The notes: generated by a model from the letters alone, not told the origin. A stretch of 64,000 nt of DNA from Orientallactaga sibirica (GCA_036365145.1 JAEOAD010000029.1:24111001-24175000), one strand, 5' to 3'; positions 1 through 12,026 are shown, counted from the stretch's first letter. Translations and numbers: made by a program.

Positions 1-245
1 CATTGGAGATCTGGGTTCAATCTCCAAAACCTACAGAAATGCCAGGCATGTAGTATCTGCTAATAATCCCAGAATTTGGGGCTCACTGATCAGCTGATCA
101 GCCAGTCTTGCCTAAATAGTGAACTCCAAACCTTAAGAAGCTTTGTCTCAAAAAAAAAAAAAAAAATTCCTGTACATGACACCAGAAGTTGACCTCTGGT
201 CTATGCATACATGTAATATATGTGCAGACACATCTGAACACATGC
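1..245 (+). repeat. B4-like SINE (ID-B1 dimer), 5' end outside window
   Basis: The left part carries a tRNA-like B-box region (ctgggttcaatctcc). A B1-like half with a run of about 18 A (150-167) follows, then the typical tail 'gttgacctctggtctatgcatac' in degraded form. That order matches rodent B4 (ID fused to B1). The 5' head is cut by the window edge. It is old and diverged. Confidence 0.6.
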
Positions 246-275
246 ACAGGTTTGAGGTAAAAGTAGAAAGATCCA

Positions 276-560
276 GGGCTGGAGAGATGGCTTAGTGGCT
301 AAGGCACCTGCCTGCTAAGCCTAAGAACACTGGTTCCAATGTCCAGCGGTTCCAATCTCCAAGTCCCACGTTTAGCCAGATGCAAAATGAGGCAAGGGCG
401 CAATGCTGCACTTGACCACAAGGGGGCACACGCATCTGGATTTCGTTCACAACAGCTGAGAGACTGCTGGCGCACCCATCTCTGTCTCCCTCTCCCTCTT
501 TGTCTATCTCTCTCTGTCTCTCTCTCCAAAAATAAATAAAAAATAATTTAAAAAAATTTT
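276..560 (+). repeat. tRNA-derived SINE, long subtype
   Basis: It starts gggctggagagatggctta with a pol III A-box-like tggcttagtgg, and the body ends in a CT-rich tract and an aaataaata-type tail. It belongs to the long subtype: a duplicated 'ttccaatctcca' segment plus an extra block (gcaatgctgcacttgaccac) that the commoner short copies lack. Confidence 0.85.
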
Positions 561-877
561 AAAAAGTAGAAAGTTCCTAATAACAAGTGTTTTACACCAT
601 TATTTTAACAAGGGTGATATAATTACTAGATGTTAGTATGCTCCTTCTTAATTCTGTTGATAGGGACATTCATTTTCCTACTTTCTTTACAAAAAGTAGG
701 CACTGTTGCTTTGTAGCAGCTTAGCCAAGTATGTTATCCCTTTTAGATACTGTGGACTAAAGCACAGAAAGGCCAATGTATTTAATAGATCCTGTACCTA
801 AAAGTCATCATAAACTCAGGAGTTCTTGACATCATAGTGGACCACTTGGAATTGAAAGGAATAAAAAAAAATTGTCA
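561..877. other. no recognisable feature
   Basis: AT-rich DNA between two SINEs. I see no repeat family, exon signature or RNA gene here. Confidence 0.5.
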
Positions 878-1026
878 GGGCTGGTGAGAGATGGTTTAGC
901 AGTTAAGGTACTTGCATACAAAGCCAAGAACCCAGGTTCTATTCCCCAGAACCCATATGAGCCAGGTGCACAAGGTGACACATATGTCTGGAGTTCCTTT
1001 GCATTGGTTAGAGGATTTGGCATGCC

Positions 1027-1073
<47 letters not shown>

Positions 1074-1135
1074 TTCTCTGCCTCTTTCTCTCTCTGCCTC
1101 TTTCTCTCTCTCAAATAAAATATTAGAAAAAATGT
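878..1135 (+). repeat. tRNA-derived SINE, short subtype
   Basis: The head gggctggtgagagatgg, the body 'ccaggtgcacaaggtgaca', a long (CT)n at about 1030-1112 and an aataaaat tail define the short subtype. All open frames across it are low-complexity Ser/Leu artefacts of the CT tract. Confidence 0.85.
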
Positions 1136-2093
1136 CAGTCTACAAGCAAAGGATAAGTAAAAGAAAACTAAAAGATAAATTGTGATGAACTTCATCTCTT
1201 ATACTTGTTTTGTCTCAGGTTTGTGTGCTATTATTACATGCTGGAAATAAAACTCTATTATCTGAGAACACCTTGAATGAGCTTGTTCTGAATATATAAA
1301 AATAAATGATTTCTAAGGTAGAGTTTATTTTACATCACCTGGTTAAAACAGCTGCACTTACTTGCAAAGTGCAAGAATGCTGCAGGAAAAGGAAATGGCC
1401 TGAGATGAAGCACTGCTGTGTGAGTTTATGCACCATGCTGTGTCCCTAAGGGCATAACATGCAAAGCAGGATCAAAGGGAGACAGGATGCAGCTCATGGA
1501 CTTCTTAATTGCAAGGTAATATTTGAATTTTTTCTCAAATTATGACAGGTTGGAACACTGGTCCAGATAAATTTGTGGTTTCTATAAAATACTCTGCTAG
1601 TGTTGTATAGGACAGTGTAGAAGGATTGCATATGTAGAAAAGTGTCAGGCTAGATTAAGGAACATAAACCAAAGGACAGGAAATTGTGGTTTATCGATGC
1701 CAGTAAAGTATGAAGTGCCTTTAATGCCTTCATACAAACTCTGAAGTGGTAATGATAATCTATTAGGTTTGTAGATGCTAAGTGCCTAGATAAAGTGGAG
1801 AACTAAATTTACAGTCTTTACTGACATTTGATGATGAAAGAAGAAGTCTCCACTACAATTCCTGTATTTTATAGTTATATGCATTCTCCATAAGGTGTTT
1901 TCCTCATCTATGAAAATGTACCCCAGGCATGCTCAAAAGAGATGAGAGGATGCCTCTTGAGACGGGATACTAACTTTTCAAACTCAGCATAGCCTCTTTG
2001 CAGCTTCCCTTTCCTCCATTTTCTAAATACTTGGGGTCTATTTAAAAATTCTGAATAATGAAGGTTAGGATGAGCCTTGCTGGTATTGAAGCA

Positions 2094-2128
<35 letters not shown>

Positions 2129-2365
2129 GAATGAAAGAAAGATATCAAAAATTAACACATAAAAACTCATACAGTTTGAAATTGACTTCCTAAACACAAT
2201 TTCAAGCTGTCTGTATGAGAAGGCTCCTCAGGATGTAGATATCTTGAAAGGGAAATGAATCAACTTCCATGGGGCTACATAGCTGTCTTTCTTCCTGTTG
2301 AAGCTTCCATTGTGTTTCATAGCTATTGCTCTATCTACTGAGAAGGGCAATGAAGCCCATCTTTT

Positions 2366-2400
<35 letters not shown>

Positions 2401-2760
2401 GGCTATGTTAACTGAAGGTATGCCTGATGTCTCTGAGTTTATTTAAAGTATATTTTCTGTCTGTTTCAGTAAGTCATTGGGTAAGTGAACTAAAATTCCT
2501 AGAGAACAGCTGTATCTGCTGCACCTATTTCCAGCCAGACTGAATGGACTGATAAAGCTCCTGTGATCACAGAGATGTGAAATGTTGTAAGTCGGAGCCA
2601 ACTTACCTTGGGATATCTTCATTCCCTTAGTAGCCATTTATTGTCCACCTCTATGTCTGAACTAACATCCTGTTCACTATCAGTTGATCAGGTATAATCC
2701 TTTTTGAAATGCAAGAACAAAACCTAGCTTCCACAAACCTAAGGGTTATGAATGTTATCA
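1136..2760. other. unclassified DNA with A-run and (AC)n
   Basis: No element is recognised. A 32-base A-run (2096-2127) and an (AC)15-type microsatellite (2368-2398) are the only obvious features. The A-run may be the tail of an eroded retroposed sequence upstream, but I could not name one. Confidence 0.5.
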
Positions 2761-2914
2761 GGGGCTGGAGGGATGGCTTAGCGTTTAAGGCGTTTGCCTG
2801 AAAAGCCAAAGGTCCCAGGTTCAATTCCCCAGGACCCACATCAGCCAGATGCACAAGGGGGCACACGCATTTGGAGTTTGTTTGCTGTGGCTGGAAGCCC
2901 TGGTGTGGCCATTC

Positions 2915-2966
<52 letters not shown>

Positions 2967-2971
2967 AAATC

Positions 2972-3014
<43 letters not shown>

Positions 3015-3030
3015 AAATAAAATCTTTTAA
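2761..3030 (+). repeat. tRNA-derived SINE, short subtype, with (TGTC)n and (AAAT)n
   Basis: The element is complete: head gggctggagggatggctta, B-box-like ggttcaattcccc, body 'ccagatgcacaaggggg'. The usual CT tract has become a pure (CTGT)n microsatellite (about 2917-2963). It is followed by a long (AAAT)n (2971-3014). Two adjacent expandable tracts make this a likely polymorphic site. Confidence 0.88.
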
Positions 3031-3161
3031 AAGAAGAATGTCATCAGATAGCATTTGAGGCCTATGGTGGAGATTTCCCCACTTTCTATAACCTGCCTAC
3101 CTGATGGTCAGCCAAAGTATTTGAAAAGTGCCTTGATTAATGACTTTCTTTTGTTTAGTAA

Positions 3162-3633
3162 TGTAAAAAGAGCACTTGCTTGAGCAGGTGGGGATAATAG
3201 ATAAACAGGATGCTCTGCTGGTCTGAATAGCATTACCCTGGACCCACATTGTTAAGCAAAGTCCTTAAGGGCAGATAAGCAGATTCTTGGTCCACAGACC
3301 TACCTCACACCGCCCAGGCACTTCCTGTAAGTGACCAACAGACCTGTTCAGAAGTTCGTTCTGTTTTGTTTTGTTTTGTTTTTCCTATAATCTTCTAAGA
3401 ATGTAAGTTGTGATTTATGGCTTAACTCCCACCCTGTTTTTTTCTATGAACATCATGTACTTATTCCCAATAAAAGCTGACGCTCTGAACAGTACAATGC
3501 TACATCTTGAGAACCCGACCTCTGGGTGTAGTCCTGGTGTGCACCAGCTTTCATTCTCTTTCTTTTTACCCAATAAAACTTTGCCTCACATTCCATGGGT
3601 CGATGGTCTTGTGCGACACCAGACTTCATAACA
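3162..3633 (+). mobile_element. ERV LTR-like block (solo LTR candidate)
   Basis: A region without coding sequence but with LTR-type signals: two polyadenylation hexamers AATAAA (3469-3474 and 3572-3577), a (TTTTG)n at 3359-3382, and an end resembling an LTR U5 (ggtcttgtgcgacacc). I could not match the boundaries to a target duplication, so both ends are approximate and the family is unassigned. Confidence 0.4.
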
Positions 3634-3812
3634 CTAACTATAAAAACTTCATAAAATTGTTAACACATTGGAACATGGAATCTGGGTTCCTGGGCCATGG
3701 TCACTCAAATTTGGCTCCAGGATATACTATCTCTTATCCCCTTTGAGGTGAGAGCTGTGTCTTTTGGGTCAACAGTTATAAGGTCATAGTTTCATCAAAA
3801 AATGTGTAGTAA

Positions 3813-3953
3813 GTCAGGCGTGGTGACACAAGCCTTTAATCCTAGCACTCGGAAAGCAGAGGTAGAAGGATCACCATGAGTTCGAGGCCACCCTGAGACT
3901 ATATAATTTATTCCAGATCAGCCTGGACCAGAGAGAGACCATACCTCAAAAAG

Positions 3954-3985
<32 letters not shown>
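3813..3985 (+). repeat. B1 SINE
   Basis: This 7SL-derived B1 begins 'gtcaggcgtggtgacaca'. It contains 'cctttaatcctagcactcgg' and 'gaggccaccctgagac', and ends in a 25-base A tail (3961-3985). The internal 'ccaccctgagactata' form is shared by most B1 copies in this window. Confidence 0.88.
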
Positions 3986-3987
<2 letters not shown>

Positions 3988-4214
3988 ATAAGCATTAGTT
4001 CAGACATGAAACTAATTGGAAACAATCCAATATTTAGGTTTCATTCAAGTGTGGGTTCACATTCCCAAGTCATTTCTAAAATGCTTGAAAGCTTTCCAAT
4101 AATTAAACTCAATACAATATTTTAAATTTAATTCAAATAAAACAATAATTCAGATTGAATTATTTTCATGCCACCAAGTGTTTTACATCACAACTTTTCC
4201 CACATTCTCATTGT

Positions 4215-4362
4215 GTTTTGTATGAGACAGGGTTTTCTATTTATTTCAGGTTGGCCATAATCTTGTTGCATATCCCAGTCTAGCCTTGCATTTGTAGCAA
4301 TCTTTTTGCCTTAGCCTGCCAGAAGTTGTGATTGATTAAAGGTGTACATCACCACACTGGAT
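4215..4362 (-). repeat. old B1-like SINE, antisense
   Basis: Antisense B1 features are visible: 'gagacagggttttc', 'ttgattaaaggtgtacatc' and 'accacactgg'. It is much more diverged than the other B1 copies, so it is probably an old proto-B1 or the B1 half of a dimer. Confidence 0.6.
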
Positions 4363-5062
4363 AAATTTTTATTTACACATACATTGTGATATACCTTAGG
4401 GTTAGGACATAAGTCTAAACATGACATTTATTTATAGGTCATGTACTATATATATGTAAATTCAGGCTAATTTTATAGAATATTTTAAATACCTTTGTGC
4501 AGAAATTAACATGTGTATGCACTGAGCAACCAACAATCAAAGGAGTCAGTACCTTTGCCTCTCATGTAGACAATCTGGTTGCATGGCAACCTCATTTCTC
4601 CCTCTGACTCAGTAATAAGTCATTATTTTCTTATTCTGTGTTCATTTAAAGTAAAAGAAAATGATATATGGTTAATATCCAGAAATTGTGAGACATAATT
4701 TATCAGATTACACTTATATTATAATTAATGAGGTAACCCAGGCTCACAAAGACAAATACTTTATGCTGTCTTTCAGATGAAGATCCTAGCTTCAAATTGT
4801 TCAATGTGTGTATACTGGAATGAAAGCCAGCAGTGGCCAAGAAGCTAGAAATGTAAACCATTATTCTGGTATGGTACCCAGAATTCTAGTAGATGTTCCC
4901 ATCCCTGTCACTTTCTTTTTGGGGAAATAACATAAAAAAAAAAAATGACTTTGTTCCATCAGCTGAATTGACTTGAGATGGTTATAGTTTGGCCCACAAT
5001 GTCATTGGTAAACTCATCAATTTGAGTTCTTCTCTATTAACAGCAAGTAAATAATCACCACA
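4363..5062. other. no recognisable feature
   Basis: AT-rich DNA with a short tatata stretch near 4447. I see no element or exon. Confidence 0.45.

Positions 5063-5063
<1 letters not shown>

Positions 5064-5098
<35 letters not shown>
5064..5098. repeat. (TG)n microsatellite
   Basis: About 17 uninterrupted TG units abut an antisense B4-like SINE. It is probably the expanded tail of that SINE. Cys/Val-rich open frames over it are artefacts. Confidence 0.95.
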
Positions 5099-5100
<2 letters not shown>

Positions 5101-5430
5101 ATGCTCACATGTGCACACATACACATGCTCATGCATGAGAGTGGAGATGCACACAATTTATGGTACATGTGGAGTTCAGAGAAAAACTTCTGCCTTTGGT
5201 TCCTACCTTCCACAGTCTCTCCTCTCATTCTTCAGTGTTGCATTCTCCCGGATAGCTGGCCAGCCAGCTTCCAGGAAATCCTCCTGTCTCTGCTTCTCTT
5301 CTTGCTATATGGGCTCTGGGATCATAGACTACCACTATAGCATCTGGCTTCACATGGGGTTACGGGCGTGCAAACTCAGTAACTCATACTTGTATAACAA
5401 GTGCTTTATCCACTGAACCAACTTCCCAAC
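5099..5430 (-). repeat. B4-like SINE, antisense
   Basis: In antisense the order is TG-rich tail, 'gtggagttcagagaaaaact', a B1-like middle (ggatcatagactaccac), then the tRNA-like head 'aagtgctttatccactgaac'. This is the mirror order of an ID-B1 dimer. A similar copy lies at 46765-47104. Confidence 0.65.
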
Positions 5431-5815
5431 CCCCTTTCACCACATTTAAAAACAATAATGCTGTGTCTTTTCCTAACTTTTAGTCAACTTGGTGAACATT
5501 TGGTCCCTTTTTGTGTTATTGTTGTGACAGACTGCATTATTCATGACCATAATACTTTCAAGTATTCCATGCACACTACAACAATGCTGATAGACCCATT
5601 CTTACTACATTGTTTAGATCTCCGTGTTTGGCTATATGCACAGGTTTCCTGTTTTTCATGGACTCCTGCTTATCCCTTTCAGCATGAAACCTCCAGCTGC
5701 TTATCATTGTAACTTGTGTCACACATGGTGCCAGTCCACTACCAGAGTTTCTATAAAACATTCTATTGTAATTTTATTATTAAATTTAAAACTTCTACAT
5801 AATGTACTTTGAAGA
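5431..5815. other. no recognisable feature
   Basis: AT-rich DNA with short random open frames. I recognise no family. Confidence 0.4.
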
Positions 5816-6490
5816 GCACTCCCCTCCCATTACCTTCTGTCTTCTTACTACCTTATACTACTTACAGTGAACAATTTCTGTTTTCTAATTAGTCTCTCTT
5901 CCCATTTGATGTCTTTTTTGCCCCTCCTTCATCAGCCACAGAATTGTTCATGGCCCATTACTATGCAGGTCTGGTGCAGCAGCAACAGCTGCTGATGGAT
6001 TATGAGTGCAATGGCTACTTCATGTTGAGAAAGTAGTGCTCCAAAACATTCCTCTCAACTTACATTCTTCCTTGCCCCTCTTTGTTGATGTTTCATGAGT
6101 GAAGGAGATGCACTCCATAGCCACTTAATCTCAGGACTTTGAAAGTTGTTTCTTTGCAGTATCACCACCATCTGAAAAAAGAAACTTCACTATCCAAAGG
6201 AGAACATAAACATCAATATTTAGATGGCAATATGATGTGAGAAACGTATCTGTTTAGACCTGAGTAGGGTCTATTACCTTCCTAGCCATAGGGTTTTGGC
6301 TAGGTTTTCAGTACCAGACATGAGTTTCCTTTTATGGTTCAGCTCTTGAATCCAGAGAAAAGTTTATTATCTTCATAACAGTCTTACTTTAGCTTCTCCA
6401 ACATCTTGACCTTCTGTGCTACAGGTACACACTTCCTATTATCATTCTCACCTATATGAGTACATATATACTGTTAGTTTTTTTTTTTTT
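5816..6490 (-). mobile_element. old L1 3' UTR fragment, antisense
   Basis: Segments line up in order with the better preserved antisense L1 3' UTRs at 13550 and 15855. These are the pyrimidine-rich 'cactcccctcccattacc', then 'atcaccaccatctgaaaaaa', then 'aggttttcagtaccagac'. It is strongly diverged and has no ORF2. Confidence 0.6.
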
Positions 6491-6870
6491 CTGACATTTT
6501 CAACAACATCTTTTCATCATAGAAAACTAAATAAGTGAGAAAAATATTGAAAAACAATGAATATGCGTGGATATCTTGGCCACTTGTGGGACATTGTGGG
6601 GAACCTGCTATGACATGCTAGCCTGGAACAGGTGATATTTTACTATTCACTGTGGGTGCTACTGGTTGGGGGATTTGAGTATGTTTGGAAACATCTATTT
6701 TCTCATAGGGACATTTAGTAATGTGTGTAGTGTGCTTGTGTTTTGACTATGACTCATCAAATGAAATCAAACATGGAGTCTTATCAATGCTCAAGTTTGT
6801 AAATTTTGCAACATGTTAGGTATCAGAGTAGAGATATTTTCTATGTAATAAAAAAAAATGTTCAGTGCAG
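6491..6870. other. no recognisable feature
   Basis: AT-rich unclassified DNA. Nothing supported. Confidence 0.4.
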
Positions 6871-6874
6871 TACA

Positions 6875-7250
6875 AGCTAGGGAGATGACTTGGTGGGTAA
6901 GAGCACTTGCTCTGCAAACATGAGAAGATAAATTCAATCCAGACACCCATGTAAAAGTTGAGCATGGTTATACATGCTGAATACTATAACTGAGGGAGGG
7001 GAGCCAGAGACAGCAGGAACACTGCAGATTCTTCGTCAGCCATTGTAACTGAAAAATGGCAAGGTCCAGTTAGAGACTCTGCCTCAGGGCAGTATGGTGG
7101 AAGGAGAATAGAGCAGATAACATGATGTCTTTTCCTGGCCTCTGCACTCATATTCAATGAGCATGCATACCTTCAATATGTCTATCAAATATACAACACA
7201 CTCACCACACAATCAAACATACTTCACACATGACAACAACAAAAATAACA
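6875..7250 (+). repeat. B4-like SINE (ID-B1 dimer)
   Basis: The tRNA-like head 'gggagatgacttggtgggta' is followed by 'gagcacttgctctgcaaa', a degraded B1-like middle ('gttgagcatggttatacatg') and the tail 'ggcctctgcactcatattc'. Moderately diverged. Confidence 0.65.
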
Positions 7251-7767
7251 ATTACACAAAGTTCAGCAATCTCTACCACATTAGCATACTCACTAGTCTC
7301 TAGTAATGAACAGAAAATGCTGCATGCCTCAGATGTCTATGGATGGTTCTTGAGTGTGAATGCTGAATGAATATGCAATTGTAGGAGACTAAAATTCTGA
7401 TATCAAAAATATTAAGGGAAAGATCTTTAGTTTATTCTTGTTACTGAAAATCTTTTACCTTTTCTAGATGCATTTTTATGCTTTAACCAAAATTTCTGCA
7501 TTTTCAAGCCAAAACATTCACCTATATATTCATTCTCACCATTTACAGAAGAACCTAGTGATTCAAGATGTACAACAGAAGAGAAATATGAACCTTGAAG
7601 TCAGAATATGTTGCACGTTTATTATTTCTTATCTATTCTTGTTTGCTTTTGTAAGGTGTAGAAATTTAAGTCACTTAATTTATCTTCTTTTCCTTTTTTC
7701 TTGCAGAAGGAAATGAGGCAATATTATTCTTCCAAGTATAATTGTATATTTAGAAATTTATATTTAA
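7251..7767. other. no recognisable feature
   Basis: Unclassified AT-rich DNA. An 82-codon open frame at 7468-7716 has no recognisable motif and is not called. Confidence 0.4.
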
Positions 7768-7985
7768 GGGCTGCAGGGATGGCTTAGCAATTAAGGTGTT
7801 TGCCTGTGAAGTCAAAGGACCCAGTTTTGTTTACCCAGGTCCCATGTAAGCAGATGCACAAGAAGGCACATGCATATGGAGTTCATTTACAGTGTCTAAA
7901 GGCCCTGGTACACCCATTCTCTCTGTCTCCCTCTTTCTATCTCCTCTCAAATAACTAAAACAAAACAAATATAAAAAAGGGAAAA
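7768..7985 (+). repeat. tRNA-derived SINE, short subtype
   Basis: Head gggctgcagggatggctta, body 'gcagatgcacaagaaggcac', CT-rich 3' part and an A-rich tail. Diverged at several positions in the B box. Confidence 0.8.
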
Positions 7986-8641
7986 AAAAGAAATTATATT
8001 TAAGAGATTTGTTTCATATGACAAAATTATCTTTCTTAATTTATGTACTTCTACAGTTTTTCATGCACTGTTACCTGACATTTTTGTCTTCTCCCTATGG
8101 TGTTTACTCAATAGAGTATCATTGTAAAAATGACCATGTAGATTTTGGAGCAGAATACACTTTATTTTCTTCTGTGTACAAATGATAGTGCTTATTTTAC
8201 TTATGGGTAAAATGATATAAAATAAATTAGAAAAGTCAACATTTAATAAAATATTCTGATATTGTGTGTCAAAAGCTATTTTCTGTTTATGTAGAATGTC
8301 TGATATATTCTCTAAACCAAACAGAGAGGGATCATTAACCTCACTGTGTTGATGAGGAACCAAAAAATTCACATCTTTAATAGCCTTCCATTGCTGGCTA
8401 GAGATTGATGACACCAAGATTTAACTAGGATCATCTGATTTGGTGATTTCCACTTTCTCCAAGACTCTGTAGAGCCCAGACATACCACAGGAGTTCTGTG
8501 ATCAGACAAGACCTTTCACTAAATTAATTGAAGATTTAATTGGGAAGAAACCTTCAGCTTATATACAATAAACCAATAAAAATAAACTGAGTTATGTGGA
8601 AACAACAATGAGCCAGTGTTGTTAATCAAAAAGACAGTCTT
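7986..8641. other. unclassified DNA with a 118-codon minus-strand frame
   Basis: A 118-codon open frame lies on the minus strand (8061-8417). It shows no domain, no splice-site pair I trust and no homology I recognise. In AT-rich DNA this length can occur by chance, so it is not called as a gene. Confidence 0.4.
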
Positions 8642-8656
8642 ACAAGTGAAAGGTTT

Positions 8657-8869
8657 TTTAAAGATTTTATTTTTATTTATTTATTACAGACAGAGAGAGG
8701 AAAAGAGAGAGAGGGAGAATGGGTATGCCAGGGCCTCTAGCCACTGCAAAAGAACTCCAGATGTGTGTACCCCTTTGTGCATCTGGCTTACATGGGACCT
8801 GGAGAGTCAAACTGGGGTCCTTAGGCTTTGCAGGCATGTGCCTTAATTGCTAAGCCATCTCTCTAGCCC
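8657..8869 (-). repeat. tRNA-derived SINE, short subtype, with 15-bp target duplication
   Basis: A full antisense copy running from the A/T-rich tail to the head complement 'taagccatctctctagccc'. The flanking target-site duplication acaagtgaaaggttt is perfect at 8642-8656 and 8870-8884. This defines both ends and shows L1-type target-primed insertion. Confidence 0.93.
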
Positions 8870-8884
8870 ACAAGTGAAAGGTTT

Positions 8885-9675
8885 GCATAAAGTTCAGACT
8901 ATAGCTATGCTTTGAAGGATGCAGAAGAGTTGATCACACAAGACAGGAAATAAGTATGAATCTTTTGAAGTCAGAGAAACTATAGCAATGCAGACATCTG
9001 GGAATGGCTACCTGTCTTCAATGAGAACAGAGACCTTAAGGTGCCTACAGGGAGATCTTTCTGGAGTTATCAGTCAGCATATCCAAAGCTTACAATGCAC
9101 TTAGATTACAATGACAGGATCATCATATATGAACTTCTATTTTGATGATTTATTTTCCATAAGAAAATACTGGAAAAGCTCTAAACCTACTTGAAACCTT
9201 AATATATATTACAGGTATTGAAATAAATATGAGGCAAATTTCCATAACCTGATATGACATGTCCAAAATTTAGCAGTTTCTGTATCTGATGACTTAATCC
9301 TTGAAATGTAATCAAATAGAGCCTAATTAAACATATGATTGTGAGCAAGAAGCATGTGTCTGTAACTGCAAAAGCCACCATGCTCTTTTTAATAGAAATC
9401 CAAATTAGTATAAAAAGGAATTCTGCAACATTTCATATTTGTGACCTTTAGTAAACAAGCTCCATGAAATTTAATTTCCACAAGTTAATTTGAAAGAGCT
9501 TAGTTTAGAACATGTTGTTGAAGAGAGGAAAAGAGCTTGTCAGAGTACAGTAAAATACTAGTAGGGCATGAATAAATCAATCACAATGGTAAAATGTCAA
9601 AGAACATGAGGCAGCATAGAGCTTGCAGAGTTTCTATGAATCAGGTTATTTCATGGCTCATTAAAAGAGAATTGA
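8885..9675. other. no recognisable feature
   Basis: About 0.8 kb of AT-rich DNA without a recognised repeat or exon. Confidence 0.45.
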
Positions 9676-9917
9676 GGGCTGGAGAGATGGCTTAGTGGTT
9701 AACGTGCCTGCTGCCAGTTCCAATCTCCAGGTCCCACGTTTAAGCCAGATGCAAAGCGACACAAGGGCACAATGCCACAGTTGCCCACAAGGGGGAACAT
9801 GCATCTGGAGTTTGTTCACAGCAACTGAGAGGCTGCTGGGCGCGCCCATTTTCTATCTGTTTTCTTCTCCCTCTCTCTCTGTCTCTCTGTCTCTCTCCAA
9901 AGGGGAAAAAAAAAGGA
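9676..9917 (+). repeat. tRNA-derived SINE, long subtype
   Basis: Head gggctggagagatggctta with the long-subtype block (gcaaagcgacacaagggcac). This copy lacks the duplicated 'ttccaatctcca' segment seen at 276 and 12362 because the region between head and B box is shortened. Confidence 0.87.
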
Positions 9918-10476
9918 ATTGATCAGTGATGGGGATTGGAGTTTATTATTCTGCACAACACTATTTTAGATAACAAAATGGTGATTTATAATACAAACTA
10001 TTTATTTTCAAAACTTTAATGATATTAGTAGAACAATTTAATATCATAATTTACAAAGAAGAAGCTATATTTAATTAGAACTTAACAAATTTCTATTTGA
10101 TATCAATATTTCTATTTCAACTCCACAAAGATATTAAAAAATATTTGATTGTAAGGATCACAAATATTCAGAATTTAATGCTAGAAGAGATGATAATACC
10201 ATTCCAATCTGTTTGTTTAATTCAAATTGCAACCTGCATTTTCTAACACACATTTGTTATTATACACAACTATGTTGACCTAAACTCAAGGTTTATAAAA
10301 TGTGAAATTTACACAATAGCTACAAAAAAACCCTCATGCTTAATTTTAAAACAACAGAACCCACAGAAATAAAGTAACAGTTCAGCTTAAAAAGTATATA
10401 TGGTATTTGTGGAATAATGACTATAAACGTTGGGCAGGGTGTCAGTTCCTGATAACACAAAATAATAGGATAATTC
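9918..10476. other. no recognisable feature
   Basis: AT-rich DNA. Nothing recognised. Confidence 0.45.
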
Positions 10477-11030
10477 TTTTTTTTTTTATTTTTGAGTACC
10501 AAGAAATCTTTCTTTTCCCATGTAAAGAAGAATGGTAGAAAAGGTCAGCATGTGTTATAAAATAATTAGAAAATAGGAAACTACTTGAGTCCAGCAAAAA
10601 TCAACCATCAAATATAAGCATCTGTGATGGGGACACCAAGCCACAAGATCGCTTTCTCTACTACAGTTCAGGAAGGAGAACAGTTCAGCAAAAAACAGAT
10701 GTATTTCCCCAACCAGCCTCCCTGTAAATGTAAGACTTCTCACAATGCTTTGGTTTCTAGCAGTACACATGGAGTCACTTTTGTCAGTGTCCTATTAAAA
10801 AATTTTGTGACTTTGACATACATTTCTTGAGCCTGTGGAAAAGTTGCAAGTGGCTTAAATATGCATTCATACTCCCTTTTCTGGTCTCCAGACCAACTTT
10901 GAGAAGGTCCCAGTTGCTTCATTGTACTCAACAATTACAGGTTCAGATGGTGTGATCCATCCATATACAGCAGTATTATGTTTGGTGAGAATCACATCAG
11001 GATATAATCTGACTGGAAGTAATAGCTTGT
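10477..11030 (-). pseudogene. possible processed pseudogene, parent unidentified
   Basis: Read on the minus strand, this block has a coding-looking stretch at about 10880-11010 that includes GWITPSEPVIVEYNEATGTF. It is followed by more sequence and ends at a T-run on the plus strand (10477-10488), which would be the poly(A) tail of a minus-strand retrocopy. A complement of AATAAA overlaps the run. Two other frames stay open nearby (64 codons at 10740-10934, 71 codons at 10555-10770), as expected after frameshifts. I do not recognise the parent protein and saw no clear target duplication. It could also be a chance frame. Confidence 0.28.
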
Positions 11031-11105
11031 GCCGGTTACATCAACACTCTGGAGGATAAGGCAGGTTTGAGCATGACCTGGGATACAGAATGAGACACTC
11101 CAAAC
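11030..11105 (+). repeat. B1-like 3' fragment
   Basis: A short segment resembling the middle and right part of a B1 ('ctctggaggataaggcagg', 'gggatacagaatgagacac') followed by an A-rich end. The 5' half is missing. Confidence 0.4.
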
Positions 11106-11384
11106 AAAAATGGGGGAGGGGATGTTGACTCAGGTTGGGAATAAAGAATGGTGATTCTTAGCTTCTTCAGAATTTCTTCACCCATCCTTTAAGAGTTGTA
11201 GAGACTCACCAAAAATTTAACATATGGATGTGTACATTTTTATTTTGCAGAAAAGAAGGTAGGGAAGGAGCTATTTTATAAAGGGAGGATATGGTCCCAA
11301 ATGGAAAATGGGGGTAGCAGGAGCACAAAATAAATAAAAAGTTTGTATTGTCACTTTGAGAATAGGGTATAGCAATTACCTTCG

Positions 11385-11751
11385 CATGGCTGGGACAAAC
11401 ACCCAACCAGAAGCAGCTTATTAGAGGAATGAATGTATTTCAAGCTTACAGTTTTGAGGGGAACACTCATCATGGAGAAAGATGGTAATTGCCTCACAAG
11501 GTTGCACACCCTCACATCTTCAGGGGAAAGCAAATGCTGGGAGAGGGAGGAAAGGAGAAAGAGATAAACATAAGAGGGCTCTGCATGCACAGTAGGCTAT
11601 GCTAATCAAAATCAAGGTCCATCCCTAGCAACACACCTCCTCCAGCAAACCTCTGCTTCCCAAAGGCTCTAGCAGCTTGGGACCAAGTAAAAAAAGCCTT
11701 AATCATAGACATTTGAGGCTATCAGAGAATTTTTACATTCAAAATACTACA
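11385..11751 (-). mobile_element. MaLR-like LTR, antisense
   Basis: It reads like the antisense of rodent MaLR LTRs of the MT/ORR1 type. The order is 'gaatgtatttcaagcttaca', then 'tcatcatggagaaag', then 'acacacctcctccagcaaac', ending at 'acattcaaaatactaca', which is the complement of a TGTAGTATTTTGAATG start. There are no coding frames and it is solo. I saw no matching 5-bp flanks because the 3' boundary is uncertain. Confidence 0.6.
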
Positions 11752-12026
11752 GAGGGCCTCCAAATGTTTCAGATCCTTTTGTCAGTTGCTGAATCTATTG
11801 CTTATCTAAGATCTACGATCCTTCAGCTGTTTTTCTCAGTCCAAAAATAAGTTTTGTGAACAAAGAATATTAAAGTCAACACATTATATTTATACAAAGT
11901 TGTCCACCTTGCAAATTAGGGACTCACTGAAGTCCTACAAAGTCCAGACAAATATAATAATCAGATGAGGAAAGCATTTGGGGAGACAAGAAACCAGGAC
12001 CAGACACACACCAGAAAATTCCTTCT

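Noticed and set aside
2917..3014. Regular short repeats considered as a CRISPR-like array
   Set aside because: They are 4-base microsatellites without spacers, in a mammalian genome.
5063..5416. 117-codon frame starting with Cys-Val repeats
   Set aside because: It is a (TG)n microsatellite followed by an antisense B4-like SINE.
8061..8417. 118-codon open frame on the minus strand
   Set aside because: AT-rich, no recognisable domain, no flanking splice signals, and a plausible chance length here.
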